NCBI RefSeq assembly: GCF_000292915.1
Contig: NC_018513.1
Location: 2,170,001 to 2,234,000 of the forward strand
Source of the DNA: Burkholderia cepacia GG4
GTDB taxonomy: Bacteria > Pseudomonadota > Gammaproteobacteria > Burkholderiales > Burkholderiaceae
Length of the DNA stretch: 64,000 nucleotides
Reading direction: 5' to 3'
Shown one piece after another: positions 63,289-64,000 of this stretch. Below the pieces are notes generated by a model. The model saw only the letters and a program-made list of their open reading frames with translations. It searched no databases and was not told where the DNA came from. Position 1 is the first letter of the stretch. Each line of letters begins with the position of its first letter. Position numbers and translations under genes: made by a program.

Positions 63289-64000
63289 CGGGCCGCGCAC
63301 GGACGGCCCTCCCAGCGTGCGTCGAGCGCCCCGTCCGCGCCGAACCGGTAGCGGCCGTCGCGCCAGCCGAGGCCGAACAGCGTCAGCACGCTCGTGTAGT
63401 AGCCGGGCGCCGACTGGCGCGCGAGCGCCTCGACACGGGCCGCCTGCGCATCGGCGAGCGCGTGCTGGCCGCGCGCGTCGAGAAACGGCACGGCCGCCGC
63501 GGAGAAGCCGCCGTTGCCGTCGTTCGGCCCGGCGACGCCGGTCGTCGTGTCGACCTTCTCCGGCGGCGCGCCATGCGCGGCGATATAGTCGGCGAACGGC
63601 GCGAACCGCGCGAGCAGCGGCGCGGCGAGCGGATCGGCACGGTCGAGCATGCCGGCCCACAGGTACACGCGAATCGCGTTGTACGCGCTTTCCGCATGGG
63701 TCTGCGGATCGGGGGCGAAGCCGGCCCCTGCGCGATACAGCGCCCAGTCCGGCGCAAAGCCCTTCGGCGCGGTGTCGAGCAGCACGCGGCCGGTGCTGGC
63801 CGCGAGCGCGCTCCAGCGGCGCTCGTCGGGCAGGCGCGCGGCGAGCCCGCGGATCACCTGCGGCGGCGAATAGCTGGGGTTCACGCGCCATCGGCCATCG
63901 GCCAGCTTGAACCCGGTGGGCCCCGGCAGCAGCGTGAGGCCGAGGTCCGGCACGCTGGCCGTTTCGTCGTCGAGCACGCGCTTCGCGAGCAGCGCGCCGC
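63285..64000 (-). CDS. bcsZ: Endo-1,4-beta-glucanase BcsZ (GH8), N-terminus outside window
   Basis: Only the last 237 or so residues are present; the gene continues past the right edge. NPSYSPPQVIRGLA, NAIRVYLWAGMLD and APGYYTSVLTLFGLGW fit family 8 glycosyl hydrolases of the BcsZ type, periplasmic enzymes that trim cellulose during export. The catalytic Glu and the signal peptide would lie in the missing part. It precedes bcsC with an ATGA overlap. Confidence 0.9.
   Translation of the reverse strand, partial: GALLAKRVLDDETASVPDLGLTLLPGPTGFKLADGRWRVNPSYSPPQVIRGLAARLPDERRWSALAASTGRVLLDTAPKGFAPDWALYRAGAGFAPDPQTHAESAYNAIRVYLWAGMLDRADPLAAPLLARFAPFADYIAAHGAPPEKVDTTTGVAGPNDGNGGFSAAAVPFLDARGQHALADAQAARVEALARQSAPGYYTSVLTLFGLGWRDGRYRFGADGALDARWEGRPCAAR

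Noticed and set aside
60334..63351. 1005-codon open frame on the plus strand opposite bcsC
   Set aside because: Antisense shadow of a very GC-rich gene. It is Arg/Ala-rich with no family motif, while bcsC on the other strand has clear domains.

Overview
This window is GC-rich (roughly two thirds G+C) bacterial DNA. It holds about 52 protein-coding genes, packed tightly and often with 4-base ATGA or GTGA overlaps. The gene set (alaS and glnS housekeeping genes, a rhizobial-type inositol locus with an iolC-DUF2090 fusion, a BcsE/BcsG-type cellulose operon) and the protein sequences point to Burkholderia, most likely the Burkholderia cepacia complex. That assignment rests on recognition alone. 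I saw no rRNA, tRNA, insertion sequence, phage gene or CRISPR array. Base composition looks even throughout, so the window reads as core or long-resident chromosome rather than an island.

Layout. (1) 1-4.2 kb: a LysM/FecR protein cut by the left edge and its overlapping OmpR-type response regulator, a small hypothetical protein with a 15-bp tandem repeat, a TusA-like protein and a LysR regulator. (2) 4.3-21.6 kb: a complete myo-inositol catabolic locus. mmsA/iolA is divergent from the LysR gene and convergent with rpiR-type iolR. A seven-gene minus-strand unit encodes the inositol ABC transporter (binding protein, double ATPase, permease), iolH, iolG, an extra isomerase-like TIM barrel and an extra Gfo/Idh oxidoreductase. 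A divergent plus-strand unit encodes iolC-DUF2090, iolD, iolE, iolB and a UPF0303 protein. The 307-bp region between the two units carries a GGAA-N6-TTCC site and a near copy exactly 30 bp away; a second near copy lies upstream of iolR. Together the enzymes can take inositol to acetyl-CoA and DHAP: IolG, IolE, IolD, IolB, the IolC kinase, the DUF2090 aldolase-like half of IolC, then MmsA.

(3) 21.6-29.7 kb: an SDR oxidoreductase, a branched-chain-type ABC transporter (H, M, G, F) without a binding protein, a 4-hydroxybenzoyl-CoA-type thioesterase, a Nudix hydrolase, and a YbfB-type MFS transporter divergent from a LysR gene. (4) 29.8-41.1 kb: alaS, a class III CoA-transferase, an RBBP9-type hydrolase, a glycine-zipper lipoprotein, glnS, a second Nudix hydrolase, a 17-kDa-antigen-like secreted protein, a di-haem cytochrome c peroxidase and a divergent AcpA-type acid phosphatase.

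(5) 41.2-52.1 kb: a compact six-gene minus-strand operon (XapX, YtcJ-like amidohydrolase, DoxX, secreted VOC-like protein, YoaK/DUF1275, alginate-export-type outer-membrane protein) divergent from a LysR regulator. Beyond it lie an isochorismatase-type hydrolase and a plus-strand unit of a second XapX protein, a CPA1 Na+/H+ antiporter, OsmC and pirin. No characterised pathway that I know matches the six-gene operon, so it is the best candidate here for an undescribed system. (6) 52.1-64 kb: a cellulose operon read right to left: bcsZ (cut by the edge), bcsC, bcsE, bcsF-like, bcsQ, bcsA, bcsG, bcsR. Most genes overlap by 4 bases. BcsG predicts phosphoethanolamine-modified cellulose. bcsB is not in the window.
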